DNA of 64,000 nt from Isoetes taiwanensis (taxonomy: Eukaryota > Streptophyta > Lycopodiopsida > Isoetales > Isoetaceae). Made by a program: the position numbers and the translations under genes. The stretch spans positions 15,805,059 through 15,869,058 of the forward strand of contig JAJEKV010000004.1 in NCBI GenBank assembly GCA_021234155.1, in the 5' to 3' direction. The notes under the pieces are model-generated. The model was not told where the DNA came from. It saw nothing but the letters and a program-made list of their open reading frames with translations, and searched no databases. Each line of letters begins with the position of its first letter. Within the stretch, counting starts at the first letter, position 1. Below, in pieces: positions 33,747 through 45,269 of this stretch.

Positions 33747-36266
33747 ACGGAGTATCTTTCTGGGGTATGTATTTCTTGTTCTGGTTATGTTATTTAGCAG
33801 AAAAAGGGAATTGAATTCATCTAAGACGAAAACGACTAGTTTCTGTCTAGATGCTCCTCTTTTCTTTTTTCTTATATATATGGCGCTGTATACCCCATAA
33901 AATTTTATTTGCAGGGTGATCTACATAAAATTTTGGAGGAAAAAGGTTCACTTTCAGCAAATGTGGCTACAAACTACGCTTTGGACATTGCTCGGTACTT
34001 GCTTATTCTATTCAGTAGCATTTTTTTAGAGAAATGCAGTAGTGGATTGTCATTATGTAAATTGTAAGATGCAAATGCACATTCCCATATGGCATCAATT
34101 CCGTATACCCTTCCTGGTATACGGAATCATACCAGGAAGTATTATTATTTAATCATACATTTTATTTCTATAATTGAGCTATTTTGTCACTTATTCTTGT
34201 GCTTACTATTTGGTAAGCATATCTTTGGATTGACTTTTTAGAACCCCTTATACCATTGTTGGAACATGGGCTAGTTTAGACAATAGGAGATAATAAATGA
34301 GGCCCGCACTGGATCAAATGGAAATTGTCATTGTGTTGAGTACGTGCTTTTGATATATGCTATCATCAAGACGGATGGGTATTGCCTTAAGATTGGAAAG
34401 GCCAAGTGTAAAATACCATGAATATGCCTTGTGATTTATTTGATTTCCTTGAAGTAAAAATGTTTCGAGAGACAATTTTCCTTCAAGGATCCGGTAGAAT
34501 AATGCATAATATATTTAAGGAAGTCATTGTTCTTTCTTATGGGCAGACATACCTTGTTCTTGGTTGCATAGATGATATTTTCCTCCATGGGTTGAGAGAA
34601 ATAAGTAAGCTAGTAAGTAGTTTTAGATGTTGCATATGGTGAGATTTAAAAATGGATTATATGTTTTTGAATAGAATTGTAGAAAAGTTTAATAAATCTT
34701 TTCTTTTACATTTGAGATCGTCTAGGGGGATGTCTTATTTGCACAATGGTGAAAAAGTGATTGTCCATCGGGACCTAAAGCCCCGGTATGCATATCATTT
34801 TCATACAAGCTTTGTTTTGTAACTGTAATAATGCCTCATATAGAACATTTATGGGGTGTTACTAACAAATATTTTTACAAATATCATAGGAATGTTATTA
34901 GGAACCATGCAAATGTTCTAAAGGTAGGCGATTTTGGCCTCAAGCAAACTCATCCAAACATGCAGGTCATCATGCTTTTTATAAAATGGCGGGAGAAACG
35001 GGAAGTTGTAAGCATCTCGATTAAAATTGCCGGTTCTCTTGTTTATTGGTTTGGGTTCTTTGTCACTTCTTGACCAACTTTACGATGATGAGTTTATCCC
35101 ATGTTGAACTAATAATGTCAATAACTAATGGCGCAATCTTATACATGTCTCGAGTTAAGTCCACGCTTCAAAGTTCGAGTTTTTACGATGAAATCGATAT
35201 ATTTAGTGTGGTAAATATATAAGTCCCTGCTATTAGCTAGGTCGAGCACAAGTTTCATTGCTTGTATGTGGTGTATCCCTTGATCCGCCATTCAAGAAGC
35301 CATGATTGACCAAGGATCTTGAAGTCGCAACTTTTCCGTGTCTTTTACTAAACAAAATATTATTCTTAAGACAACTTTTTCGGGCCAATACAAGAACTGG
35401 TTGGATGGTTGGATTTGTTGGTATAACTGTTAAACCAAAGCAATTGTAAGAAGTCTCATATTGTTGTAGTATTCTGTTGCATTACAAAGATGTAATCTTT
35501 GATTAGCCAAATGATCTACATTACGATAAAACAAAAAAATGGTTTTTTGCTTATCAACTATTGCAGCAAGGGACTATGAGACATTGTGATTGTTTCGCAT
35601 GTAATGGGCCACGTCCATTATTTTCTTTGATTCTTTTGTTTAACAGACAGGTACATGGCTCCAGAAGTATTCAAGCACGAAAAGTATGATAAAAGCGTGG
35701 ATGTATTTTCGTTCGCTATGATAGTTTATGAGGTACATTTTGGTGGCCCCAATAACGAGGCTGTTTTACTCTTAGTTTTGCCTTTATGAAATAGACAGGC
35801 TTTCAAATATGTAGCTTGGCGTGTGTGCGTATGTGTCATTGTATTGGCTCCCTTTGTTGATGATGACGATGGAAGTCTGATGCAGATGTTCGAGGGGAAT
35901 GCTCCATTTACCAACCATCCACCATATGACGCAGCAAAGTCTGTTGCTGATGGTCAACGGCCTATTTTCAAAGCAAAAACGTATCAGCCTGAGATGAAAG
36001 GGTACAACTTAACAACTAGATAATGTAGAATATGTACTATGGCAATATTTTTAGTTGCAAAAATTTGTGATTGCTTGTTGCTTGTTTCTCATCAAGGCAG
36101 CTAACTAGCATTTTTTATTCTATTCTTAAGGCTTATAGAAAGATGCTGGGATCGGAATCCACAAAACAGACCATTGTTTTCTGAGATAATTGAGGAACTA
36201 GAGAAAATGTTGGAAGCAGCGTCCAAAGATCATCATCATTGGCCTTTCCATCACTGTACACCCTGA
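33747..36266 (+). pseudogene. Truncated duplicate of the ILK-like kinase gene
   Basis: A copy of the upstream gene starting in the middle of exon 5 and ending at the stop. Exon equivalents: 33747-33764, 33915-33994, 34726-34785, 34890 to about 35007, 35647-35732, 35886-36001, 36131-36266. Promoter, ankyrin repeats, ATP-binding loop and catalytic Lys are all missing. Exon 8 carries a one-base insertion near 34941 (CTCAGC to CTCAAGC), just after DFG, plus another change close by. Exons 9-11 are intact and nearly identical to the parent. The differences in 34.2-35.5 kb sit at CAG/CTG sites, so the frameshift may be a sequence error; the truncation is not. Confidence 0.9.
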
Positions 36267-36599
36267 GCTCGTTTTCCAACAGGATGAGCTATATTTTTTC
36301 TATTCGTTGGCGAATCAAATATTGCTACATGAAAAGGCACTTAATTGTTATACTTCATTTAACATATTGTGCGTATTCTATTTAAATAGCATCTTCAACC
36401 ATTGCCCGGAGTAGAATTTTGCAGGCCATATATTTTGAAGTAATAGAATTTCGGGGCCATGCTAGCTATGTATATTGTCCATGTGGAAGATTTAGGCACA
36501 TTGTTCCTTCACATTGTATATATTGTCTTCAAATGAGATTTCACTTTAAATATATCTCATAGTTGTCATGGGGTAGGTTAGATGATTTAGAAAAATCTA

Positions 36600-36919
36600 A
36601 TAGGGGAGGTGCCCATATATCCTACACTTAACCTTAGAACATCCATAACTCTAGATGTCTGCATCAATTTTGGAAAAGAGACATCTGGAAAAGAGGACGT
36701 GCTCACCTATCTATCATTGAAGAATTTAGGCTTGTTGGAGTCCTTGAGGAGTTATGAGCCTTGCCCATCTTCCCGCACCAAGTGCCCATCCACTGTGCAC
36801 CACTTACTCGTCTTTGACGATTCTTGAGGAGATTGCAATGCCAACCATATCAACAGAAAGCCCTTGAAAGGGCTTTCACATGCACTAATCCACGTGTCAA
36901 TTTGACAATGGTGGACAAA
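36600..36919. mobile_element. MITE-like element, copy 3 (right end missing)
   Basis: Carried within the duplicated segment. It has the TAGGGGAGGTGCCCA left terminus but stops at GGTGGACAAA, where unrelated sequence begins. It lacks the internal 40-bp duplication of copy 1, so copy 1 gained it after the segmental duplication or copy 3 lost it. Confidence 0.65.
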
Positions 36920-37500
36920 TTTCACATGCATTATTCTTACATCTATATATGCCTTGCTAGCCTTAGCTTCATGTTCTCTCATGTTTCACTCTTTATAATT
37001 CTCATTGTGAGATAGCACTTGCATATAAAACTATCTTCATGAACACATGCTAACGTTCATGAATCCTCTCAGACTTATGAATTGCACATTACACATCATT
37101 TTCAACTTTGATCACCTTGAAGATGATAATCTTTGTGCAACTTATAATCTCACCACCGACTTCTTCTGATGGACTGGGAATTATTTCATTTCCCTAATTC
37201 TACAGACTCATATCTGCGATCCATATTGGATATATTTTAATATCTTTTGAGCTTCCCATGCATCACAATGTCAGATTTCATATGAACTCTGCATTGGATT
37301 CTCTACCACCTTTTCGCAATTTGTTTAGCATTTTGCTAATTCCTTCCAAGTTCTTTGAATTCTCAAACTATCCCGTACCCTTTGGTCCTGTGTTGCCTTC
37401 CTTAAGGAGGGGAGACTTTTCTTCTTTGCCACGGTGTAACCCGTATTTCTTGTGGACTTGTCTAGATGCTGAAGATAGCATCATTTTTAAGGAGGGGAGA
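36920..37500 (+). pseudogene. 3' end of a Ty3/Gypsy-type element before its LTR
   Basis: Weakly coding. The last codons (AEDSIIFKEGRM) and the purine-rich AAGGAGGGGAGA at about 37488-37500 match the end of a Gypsy pol followed by its polypurine tract, immediately before an LTR-like start. No intact domain remains. Confidence 0.5.
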
Positions 37501-37501
37501 A

Positions 37502-38870
37502 TGTGATGTTCCACGCATTTATATGCCTTTTAGGTATAAATACATGACACTTCACTAACAATGATTAATGGTGCGTTAATTATTCATAAGCTAAAGTTAG
37601 CTATGCTAACTCATTAATTATTAAGGTGGAAACCTAACCCTAAACCCTAATTCAAATTTATGGCTTAACCTAATATTAAAAAGGATAAAATATCAAATTA
37701 GTTAATGATAACTAATCTAGAATTACCACCTGGCCCAAATCGATTGGGCAAGGCAGACTTGCTAACTTTGGGACACCCAAATTGGGGCTTCTACCCCAAT
37801 TTGCCCCAATTCAATTTGGGGGCAATTGGAGAAGGAGGAGGAGCTTATTCAACCAGCAGGGCATGGAGAACCTAAGAAATGGGAGATCAGATAACGTTTA
37901 GTAGGCTTAGTTAGCTTGAGATTCTAGTTAGGAACTAACCTTTGCTTGTTAGATGAATGATTAGTCTCTCTATTTTATGTTCTAGATGAGATTATAATGG
38001 ATGTATCAGATATGAATACTCTCTTTTTGTTCCTCCTATGTTGTATGGATAAAAAAGGGTTAGAGACCTAAAGGCCATCTAGGATTAGATATGCTCCTAG
38101 CAAGAACCCCTTAAATTCCATTAGATGCAGCCTATGTACAAGAGCCCACCGGGCTGTAGATGTTATGATGTGGTTCCGCACCAAATAACGGTCACAACTG
38201 GTGAAGTGGGGGCGGAACCTTGCTGAGCATGGCTACTGAGGCTCCTACAGTGTGCCAGGCTTATAGTCGGTCACTAAGTGTGAGCCGAGTATGGGCCTGA
38301 CACCCCCTGGGTCACAGGATACATGCCTATATGGACGTCTTGGACTCGGTATTGTGATTCTGGAGGGGATTCATCCCTTTCCTGCCTCATCGGACCGAGA
38401 AGATGTAACCTGGAGTAGTCTCATAGGATGACTCCACGAGATTACGTCTCCAGAAGGCTACAACCACGCCATAGCATGATTTAGCCTATCTGCAACGTGT
38501 GCACAGGAAGGGCGGATGGAGTGGACTACCCTAGCCATTGTTCCATGCCAGCCAACGCCATGTTATACATCTGTCTGCTGTTATTTGGAGGCCCCGACTG
38601 TCAGTCGACCCCTCTCGAGTATGAGCCCGAGGTAGAGCCGTATTTGCATTTCTTATGTTATATTGGCATTGTATTGTTACTTATATGGAAGATGGATGGA
38701 CCACCCTTTGGTAGTATATAATTTTGTGTTTGCTTGCTAGGTGCTAACATCTATGCACGCTTCCGCTGTATAAGATTCCCATAGAGGGCGTGGGACGAAT
38801 GACACCTCCGTGTCCTTCATCCGGACACTTGGCCATCCCAAGTGGTCAAAGTTAGATGGAGGGCCCGCCA
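37502..38870 (+). repeat. Probable Gypsy 3' LTR (right end uncertain)
   Basis: Begins TGTGATGTTCC directly after a polypurine tract, as LTRs do. It is non-coding, with the layered organisation of a long plant LTR. No second copy occurs in the window, so the right boundary (somewhere before the oppositely oriented gag fragment at 38943) cannot be fixed. Confidence 0.5.
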
Positions 38871-38942
38871 CACCTTTTTCGTGCTAGGACCATTCCATCA
38901 ATTATAGGCATTTGATTTCAGCCGCATCTGCACAATAAACAA

Positions 38943-39423
38943 TCACGCCTTATCGCCGTTATTGGTAGCCTCGAAAAAGGTCTCAAGCTTGTCAGTCCAA
39001 GCCAGTGCCTCCTCAGCAGTACCTTTTCCATCCCAATCCAATATCTTAGTGCGCCTGAGACTGCATATTTCCTCCTTGCTCAGTCCAAAACTGTTTAGTG
39101 ACTGCTCCATAACAACACTAGTACCAGTTACATCTGGGTCCACCACCACCGTCAAAGATTTCCCGTTCTCCGCATTTTCTGTGGCCATCCTTGCCAACAA
39201 GGATCTCCAATACAGTTCTTATAGCAGCATGTGTGTCTAATACTGCCTTGAGGCTCTGCTGTACATCCAGCAATTCCTCACCCCATTTCATCTGCATGGA
39301 TTCTAAGTTCTTTTGGGTCTCATGTACACGAGCAGCTAGCCCTTGTACATCAGGTTCCTCCTCTATAACAATCGTCTGCCCTGCTACACTGTGCGCACCT
39401 GCACTAGTCTCAGCGTGCTCCAT
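38943..39423 (-). pseudogene. gag: Ty3/Gypsy gag N-terminal fragment
   Basis: Two minus-strand frames joined by a shift near 39190. The first (from 39423) has a coiled-coil-like LAARVHETQKNLESM segment. The second includes ILDWDGKGTAEEALAW, then LETFFEATN, the recognisable start of Gypsy gag (retrotransposon gag domain). The frame ends at 38943 where the plus-strand LTR region begins. A primer-binding site lies 32 bp upstream of the start codon. Confidence 0.7.
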
Positions 39424-39454
39424 CTCAACTATTCAAGGTCCAAGCCACAACTTA

Positions 39455-39467
39455 GGCTCTGATACCA
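39455..39467 (-). other. Primer-binding site for initiator-Met tRNA
   Basis: On the minus strand this reads TGGTATCAGAGCC, the standard plant retrotransposon PBS complementary to the 3' end of tRNA-iMet. It fits the gag start on the same strand; the 5' LTR should therefore lie to the right, from about 39468. Confidence 0.85.
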
Positions 39468-39572
39468 CTATATGCTTCCATGTGTCAGTAGCATATATAC
39501 GAGTTATTCAATAGAGTAATCATAAAGCAATGAGTGACTGACAACAAGAACATACATATGGAAGCACACGCA

Positions 39573-39893
39573 GGGTAAAAGCATGTTAAGGTGTACCACT
39601 TTTGGAACCTGCAAAAGTACATACACTAGGTACTTTAGAACTGGGTACTTTCTCATTTTTCTTTTCATTAAAACTAGTACAAAAGTTCAAAATAAAAGTC
39701 AAGGATGTGTTAATATTCAAAGTTAGGATAAATATAAGGCTATCGAAGACCAAAATATATATAAAAGTTCTAAAATGTACCTTTTATTGACATATTACAC
39801 AGGTACCCAGTACCCAGTCCTGGGTACCTTTTTAGGTACTTTTTTAGTCACTAAATAATACTTTTTAAGGGACACCCTAACATGCTTTTACCC
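39573..39893. mobile_element. 321-bp MITE with 25-bp inverted termini
   Basis: Termini GGGTAAAAGCATGTTAAGG (left) and GGGTAAAAGCATGTTAGGG (right, inverted), about 23 of 25 bp matching. CGCA on each side is a candidate 4-bp target duplication. The interior is AT-rich with GGTAC-containing sub-terminal motifs and no coding frame. It lies where the 5' LTR of the minus-strand Gypsy element should be, about 105 bp from the PBS. Superfamily not assigned. Confidence 0.75.
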
Positions 39894-41063
39894 CGCACCA
39901 TAACATCTACCACGCAGATGCACCCTACCATATCTAGAGCGTCGTCGTCTAGAACCCCCATGCCTGTAGATACAGTATCAGGAATAAAATTGCAAGCATA
40001 CTGAGGATGACTAAGTAACTAGACTATTGGTTCATGCCTATCACTGTCCCATTGGCAAGCACAACCTCACCATCACTTAAGGTCTCATCTAGATAAGCGA
40101 CGATTGTCTAATCACACTTGCATAAAACTCCCTTCGATAAATGCTCATTATATCTATTGAGTATTGAAAGGATATATTATCGAGCATAGCTCATGACCTT
40201 GTAGCAGCTAGGCTTCCATGCCAATTCCTTAACAATAGCCATGGCTAATACTGAAGCTTTTGAACGCAGTCAACCCATAGCTTAAGCATCACCTCAAGCC
40301 AATTCTATAAGGTCTTAAGGAGCAGTTTATTAGAAGGCATCAACTTAAGGCAAGCCCTCTTCTATCATAGAGGACATTTCCACACGGTTTATCAGGAGCT
40401 TTTATAGTTTCACATGTACTTGATTTAAAGTTTGCCATTTCCACAAAACTACCACTATGGTTATGCCATCACCAACCTCCATAATTTCGTGGCTCATCTG
40501 GAATCCAAGCTCACTTTGCTTCTAGCAGAATCCTTGCATGATGCTTCCTTGCGATTGAACAAATGTCTCCTTAATCCAGATTTCTTCTCCTCTGCAACCT
40601 TCCAGTCGTGCTTGCAATTTATGTGGCCTCCTTCCAAAAGATGGAATTACCTGCTCATGTGGTAGAACCACCAAGTGATCTCTGACCAGGCAAGTGGGTC
40701 TTGCAAAAGTAGATTCGATCTACTGCAACCTACTGCAACCTCATTCGACAACCCTTGTTGCCTGTTAGTTCGTGCCCAAGACACGATGGTGGCTGCTCCG
40801 ATATCAAGGGTGTTCATCATTTAGTCAATGGTTATTAAAACCATTGATACCCTTTTTATTTTAATGGTTCAATCACCATTACCTAATGCCACATAATAAG
40901 CTAGTGCCACAACTAAATCTATGCCCCGCGGGGTTATACCATTAATACCAAGGATTAAGGCATGTCATTCCCTAGTCTGCCAAGCCATGGTGCACCATGA
41001 CAACCTAGACTAGAGAATATGCGACCATTAAATATTCCATGACCTTAATACACCATTGAAATA
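39894..41063. other. Probable LTR remainder and unrecognised sequence
   Basis: No coding frame of note. The left part may be the rest of the minus-strand Gypsy LTR. Nothing specific was recognised further on. Confidence 0.35.
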
Positions 41064-41836
41064 TTATATTACCTTAGAACAGACATGCATGTCAAATATA
41101 TATAAAATTAGTCTGATAATAGTTAGGTGTAACAGAATTAAACAATAGAAGAAAATATTTCTTCGTAGTCCATATCTCTTTTCTAATAAAATCTTTGATG
41201 CCACTAATCTTGATTTGAATTTTGGCTCACTGTTCACTGCTGCTTTGACTTTATATATCCAATCATTTTTTATACTTATTCGCACTCGTCGCACCCATCC
41301 CATGCAGTCTTCGGATTTGCCCATCCTACGGCTTCCCTATGTCCAGCGCATGACCTGTGCAAATACCGTTGCACTGCATTTGTAATAAAAAACCCTAGGA
41401 TTTGCAATGGTTGCCAATCCCGTCAATACAAGGACTCGAACCTCCATAAAAGAGGAACAAAATCTTTTTGAGGAGTCCTCTAACCAACACTACCTAATAG
41501 CTTATGCTTGAGGAAGAAGACATTTTCCTACCCTTTGTTTGTGATCCTGCTCCTTTTAGACACCATGGCCTATCCTACCGTATTCATTTCCTACTTAGAG
41601 CCCCCCTCAGGCCCAAAAAAAATCATTTTTATGCTTATTCCACATGTTGCCCACAACTCCTTTTTAGCTGCTTTCTCACCAAGTTTATAGGTCTGTGTTC
41701 TCTCAAAAGCTTGAAGTTGTTCTGCAATGGCATTTCTCCATTCAGTTTCAAAGCTTATGGCTTCATCAAATTCTCGAGGAACATCTGGATTCAATATTGT
41801 CACAATTTGTGTGACGTTAGATTTCTCAGTTTCCAT
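41064..41836 (-). pseudogene. Ty1/Copia reverse-transcriptase remnants
   Basis: Two minus-strand blocks. 41836-41591 reads PREFDEAISFETEWRNAI then EQLQAFERTQTYKL, the beginning of the Copia RT domain (the EAM...W..A...E..AL..N.TW.L region). 41324-41064 carries WIYKVK, then KFKSRLVASK, the following WVYKxK...KARLVAKG strand pair. The two are separated by about 270 bp of shifted sequence. The catalytic YVDD region is not present. Confidence 0.65.
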
Positions 41837-41842
41837 CCTTTT

Positions 41843-41947
<105 letters not shown>

Positions 41948-42274
41948 GGGGAAAAAAAAAATTGTCTCTCGCTATCATAGAGACAATTCCCTTCTGCGTA
42001 TAGGCCGAGAGAAGATGAGAGATGAGCTTCTCTGGGGCCTTAACAGCGGCCGTTTCGAGCTGTTTCTCCCTCCCCCGCCAGAATTTTTCCCTCCTATTTG
42101 TCTCCGGCTGGCCATCCCATATGGGATATTTCTTTCCTCATTCGATCTTCAAAATGAGTGATATGGGACATTTCGAGCTCGTCTTCCCGCGTCCCATTTC
42201 CATTCGAAATCTCTGAAAAATCCATCCCCCACACCTTCGAGGCAGGAAATCTTCACCTGCAGCGTCTTTCAAGC

Positions 42275-43633
42275 ATGGATCCGGTAATTTTAGGTATGAT
42301 TGCAATGCTTCTTAGGGCTATTTTGCTAGGTTTAGCAATGCAGAAGTTCTGCTTGGATCTCATTCAAGAGAATGAACTGGAAGATCCTATGGCAATAGTC
42401 GAGGAAGAAGAGTTCGAAGAAGACAACACTAGTTTTCAATGTGCATCTTCAATCTTGCTCTTGGCTGCAACCTCTCGACTAAGAAGACCACCGAGAAGAT
42501 TCTGGGTTTGTCCGAGACAGACCACACAATGGGATAACATTGACAATCATGCTTGGAATTGCCTTCCCTCATTTGAAGATGATATGTGGCATCAGTTTTA
42601 CAGAATGAAGAGAAGGTCATTTGAAAAATTGGTTGGGCTGATTGTGCCATACCTGATCAGGCCAGGCCAGAAAGTTAGGCCCCCTGTAGATCCCAGGAAA
42701 GCAGTAGCCATGGTACTCTACTTTCTTGCTCATGGAGAGATGCCATTGCATGTTGGCCAAAGGTTTTATGTTGGAAAGGCCACAGTCCAAAAATACACCA
42801 AGAAAGTGACTTTAGTTTTAGCTTCCAAGACCATGCTTTACAAAAGATTTATTGCCTTACCCTCGGGTCAAAGACTACTTGATATCATGAAGGAATTTGA
42901 AGATGCCACAGGTTTGCCTAATATTTTTGGTGCTGTTGATGGTTCTCACATATTTCTGTATAGAAAGCCATGGAGAAAAGACAAAGGGGATGATTACTAC
43001 AGCAGACACAAGAGACATTCCTGCATCATGCAAGGTTTAGTAACACACTCTCGAATATTTGTCAATGTATGTGTTAGTAGAACAGGTTCTGTGCATGATT
43101 CCAATCAGTTTAAGAAGAGCCTATTGTACAAGAGGCTAGCATCAAAACAGATTTTGCAGGAACCTATTGTTCAAATGACAGGAAAAAAGATTAACAGGAG
43201 AGGAGAATTACTGGATGCAGATGTAACAGTTAGTATACCTCCAATGCTTTTGGGGGATTCAGCTTATCCAAGCAGAAGGTTTTTGATTAAGGTGTTTCCA
43301 GATGGCACAGGTGCTTCTGGCAAGTTCAATAAGAGGATTTGCAAGGGCAGGGTTTGTGTTGAGAATGGATTTGGTATAGTGAAAGAGAAATTCAGAATTT
43401 TGAAAGCTCTACCTATTCATGTTGGTAGGGCAGCCAAGATTATTCATGCTGCCTGTGTGTTGTGGAATTTCTGCATAATGGAAAACCTGGATTTGGAAAT
43501 GCTGCCCTTAGAAGCAGAATTGCCAGATATTGCCTACTATGAGACCGAGGACATGAATAAGAAATTGAAGAAGGAAGGGGATTTGATAAGACATGTAATT
43601 TTTCAGAATAGAGATGGTAGAAATTTAGTTTGA
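42275..43633 (+). CDS. PIF/Harbinger DDE transposase (452 aa), intact
   Basis: The start is set at the MDPVILG methionine because copy 2 begins there too, although the frame is open to 42158. Residues 1-30 are hydrophobic and helical, followed by an acidic stretch. A helix-turn-helix region (KAVAMVLYFLAHGEMPL, then KATVQKYTKKV) precedes the DDE_Tnp_4 nuclease core. The catalytic triad is visible: Asp222 in FGAVDGSHI, Asp328 in LGDSAYP, Glu363 in CVENGFGIVKEKFR. Harbinger transposase cuts and pastes the element and relies on the Myb-like partner for nuclear import and DNA binding. No stop or shift is seen. Length is in the normal range for the family. It may still be functional if expressed. 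Confidence 0.9.
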   Translation: MDPVILGMIAMLLRAILLGLAMQKFCLDLIQENELEDPMAIVEEEEFEEDNTSFQCASSILLLAATSRLRRPPRRFWVCPRQTTQWDNIDNHAWNCLPSFEDDMWHQFYRMKRRSFEKLVGLIVPYLIRPGQKVRPPVDPRKAVAMVLYFLAHGEMPLHVGQRFYVGKATVQKYTKKVTLVLASKTMLYKRFIALPSGQRLLDIMKEFEDATGLPNIFGAVDGSHIFLYRKPWRKDKGDDYYSRHKRHSCIMQGLVTHSRIFVNVCVSRTGSVHDSNQFKKSLLYKRLASKQILQEPIVQMTGKKINRRGELLDADVTVSIPPMLLGDSAYPSRRFLIKVFPDGTGASGKFNKRICKGRVCVENGFGIVKEKFRILKALPIHVGRAAKIIHAACVLWNFCIMENLDLEMLPLEAELPDIAYYETEDMNKKLKKEGDLIRHVIFQNRDGRNLV

Positions 43634-45269
43634 TTCATTCCATTCATTTCATGTTGTTTGAGGTGTTCCCATTAATGGAATGCATTCTGCCATTTGTGGA
43701 GCAGAAATATGCACATGAACTTTCATGGAATTAGTGAAGTAAAACAATGTTTGCATTTGAAGTGAAACAATTGCAGCACCTAATTACTCAATGTTTGCAT
43801 GTTGTGCACTTTACCTGGATACAGCAGAAGTAAAACAATGTTTGTATCTTAAAAGAATGTTTAAAGAATGTTTGTAGACTTGAAAGAATGTTTGCAGACT
43901 TTAAAGAAGGTTTGCAGACTTTAAAGAATGTTTGCACAATGAAACAATGTTTGCACAATGAAAATAAACAGGTGCAGTACTCAATATTCCATGTTTCCTT
44001 TTCGTAAATTAACAGGTACAGCAGAAAGTTTGCATCTGATTGAAATGAGAAGATAAAGAAGAAGATAATGAACAAGACAATGAACAAGATAATGAACAAG
44101 TATAGAAGATGATGAGCTGCTTTTATTTCAAAAAACCCAGGTCTGTTACATGAACAAACATAGGAAAATAGAGTTGCCACAGAAATCTTTGTGGTCTCTG
44201 AAATGCTAATAAACAACAACTAAACACTCCAAAACTCCATGAACCTCCTCCACTTAACCTGTAACAACAGCATTTACGAAAAATGGGTTAGTGAAAATGA
44301 AAACTAAACTCAAGTGAGGAATATATATTCACATTTCAAGGATTTACAAAAATAAGACCATATCATCATGGTCTTAGTCCAAAATAAGGCCTATGGCCGG
44401 TTCAGTATCATACATTCTTTCAGAGCTTAAAACTAAACCAGAAATAAAAAAAAGGACTGGAAAAAAAAAAAAAAAAAAAGAGGCTGAGTTCCTGAAGAGG
44501 CGCAGACAAAAAAAGGTTCTTCACAACAACAGGCTATTCTGGGCAGTTCTCGCATGCAACTGAAGGGATCCGGACCTCCCCAAGGCACCATCTACCATGA
44601 TGCTTGACGTGAACAAGCTCGCTCTCTGGCGAAAGGGGGCTTGTTCAGCCCATGAAATTAACTCCGCTTTGACAAAAACCTCTTCCATAGCCATATAGCC
44701 AAGAATAACTCTTTGGCTAACGGAAACATGGAAGCTCTTGTGCTGCAGCTCCAAAATCTCGTTGGACTCGACTGTCATATTGCTGGAGGCACTACTCGCT
44801 GCTACCGCCATATCGGATGAGCTTGAGGAAGAATACACAGGGAAATGGCGCCGGACCAAGACCTTGCGCCTTGCCATCTTCGAGCCCAAAACAATAAAGA
44901 TTCTAGCGCGAGAAACCAGACATGCATAATGGAATTTAAAGAGACTTTGTACGGAACCTTTATGGATTTATAATTTGAAACTAGTCAAGATCAGGAATAT
45001 TACTTCATGCTCATTTAAATTCCAATTGAGATCCCCAAACCACTTTGAAAGGTAAGTTCCAATCACACTGAACCCGAACAGAACATACTCTTTTAACTAA
45101 CTTCCATAAGCTGAAGAACATAACAGAAACTAAAGAATAAAAAAATTGAAAATGACAGTGCAGGACAAAGGTCCATACCTCTGAATTTCATACTAATTTG
45201 TCTGTTTCGATGCAGCCAACTTAGCAATTTTCAGAAGAGTATCTTTGGTCATTTGACAAATGCTTTCTG
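43634..45269. other. Harbinger inter-gene region with tandem repeats and a small ORF
   Basis: Between the two convergent genes. At about 43740-43975 units close to AAAGAATGTTTGCAGACTT repeat seven to nine times. A 19-bp poly(A) run lies at about 44461. The 44.10-44.36 kb part has a counterpart in copy 2 (55.74-56.06 kb). No host gene. Confidence 0.6.
44521..44889 (-). CDS. Hypothetical 122-aa protein within the Harbinger element
   Basis: Open minus-strand frame starting MGSKMARRKVLVRRHFPVYS, then a Ser/Ala-rich run. No family recognised; lies between the transposase and Myb genes, which is unusual for the superfamily. It may be chance or captured sequence. Confidence 0.25.
   Translation of the reverse strand: MGSKMARRKVLVRRHFPVYSSSSSSDMAVAASSASSNMTVESNEILELQHKSFHVSVSQRVILGYMAMEEVFVKAELISWAEQAPFRQRASLFTSSIMVDGALGRSGSLQLHARTAQNSLLL

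Larger units (their letters stand above)
33747..36919. repeat. 3.2-kb segmental duplication (partner 25875-29079)
   Basis: Collinear with the kinase gene from mid-exon 5, through its 3' flank, into the MITE-like element. The left breakpoint shares ACGGAGTATC with the parent. The right breakpoint lies inside the MITE-like element after GGTGGACAAA. Identity looks very high outside 34.2-35.5 kb. Confidence 0.92.
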
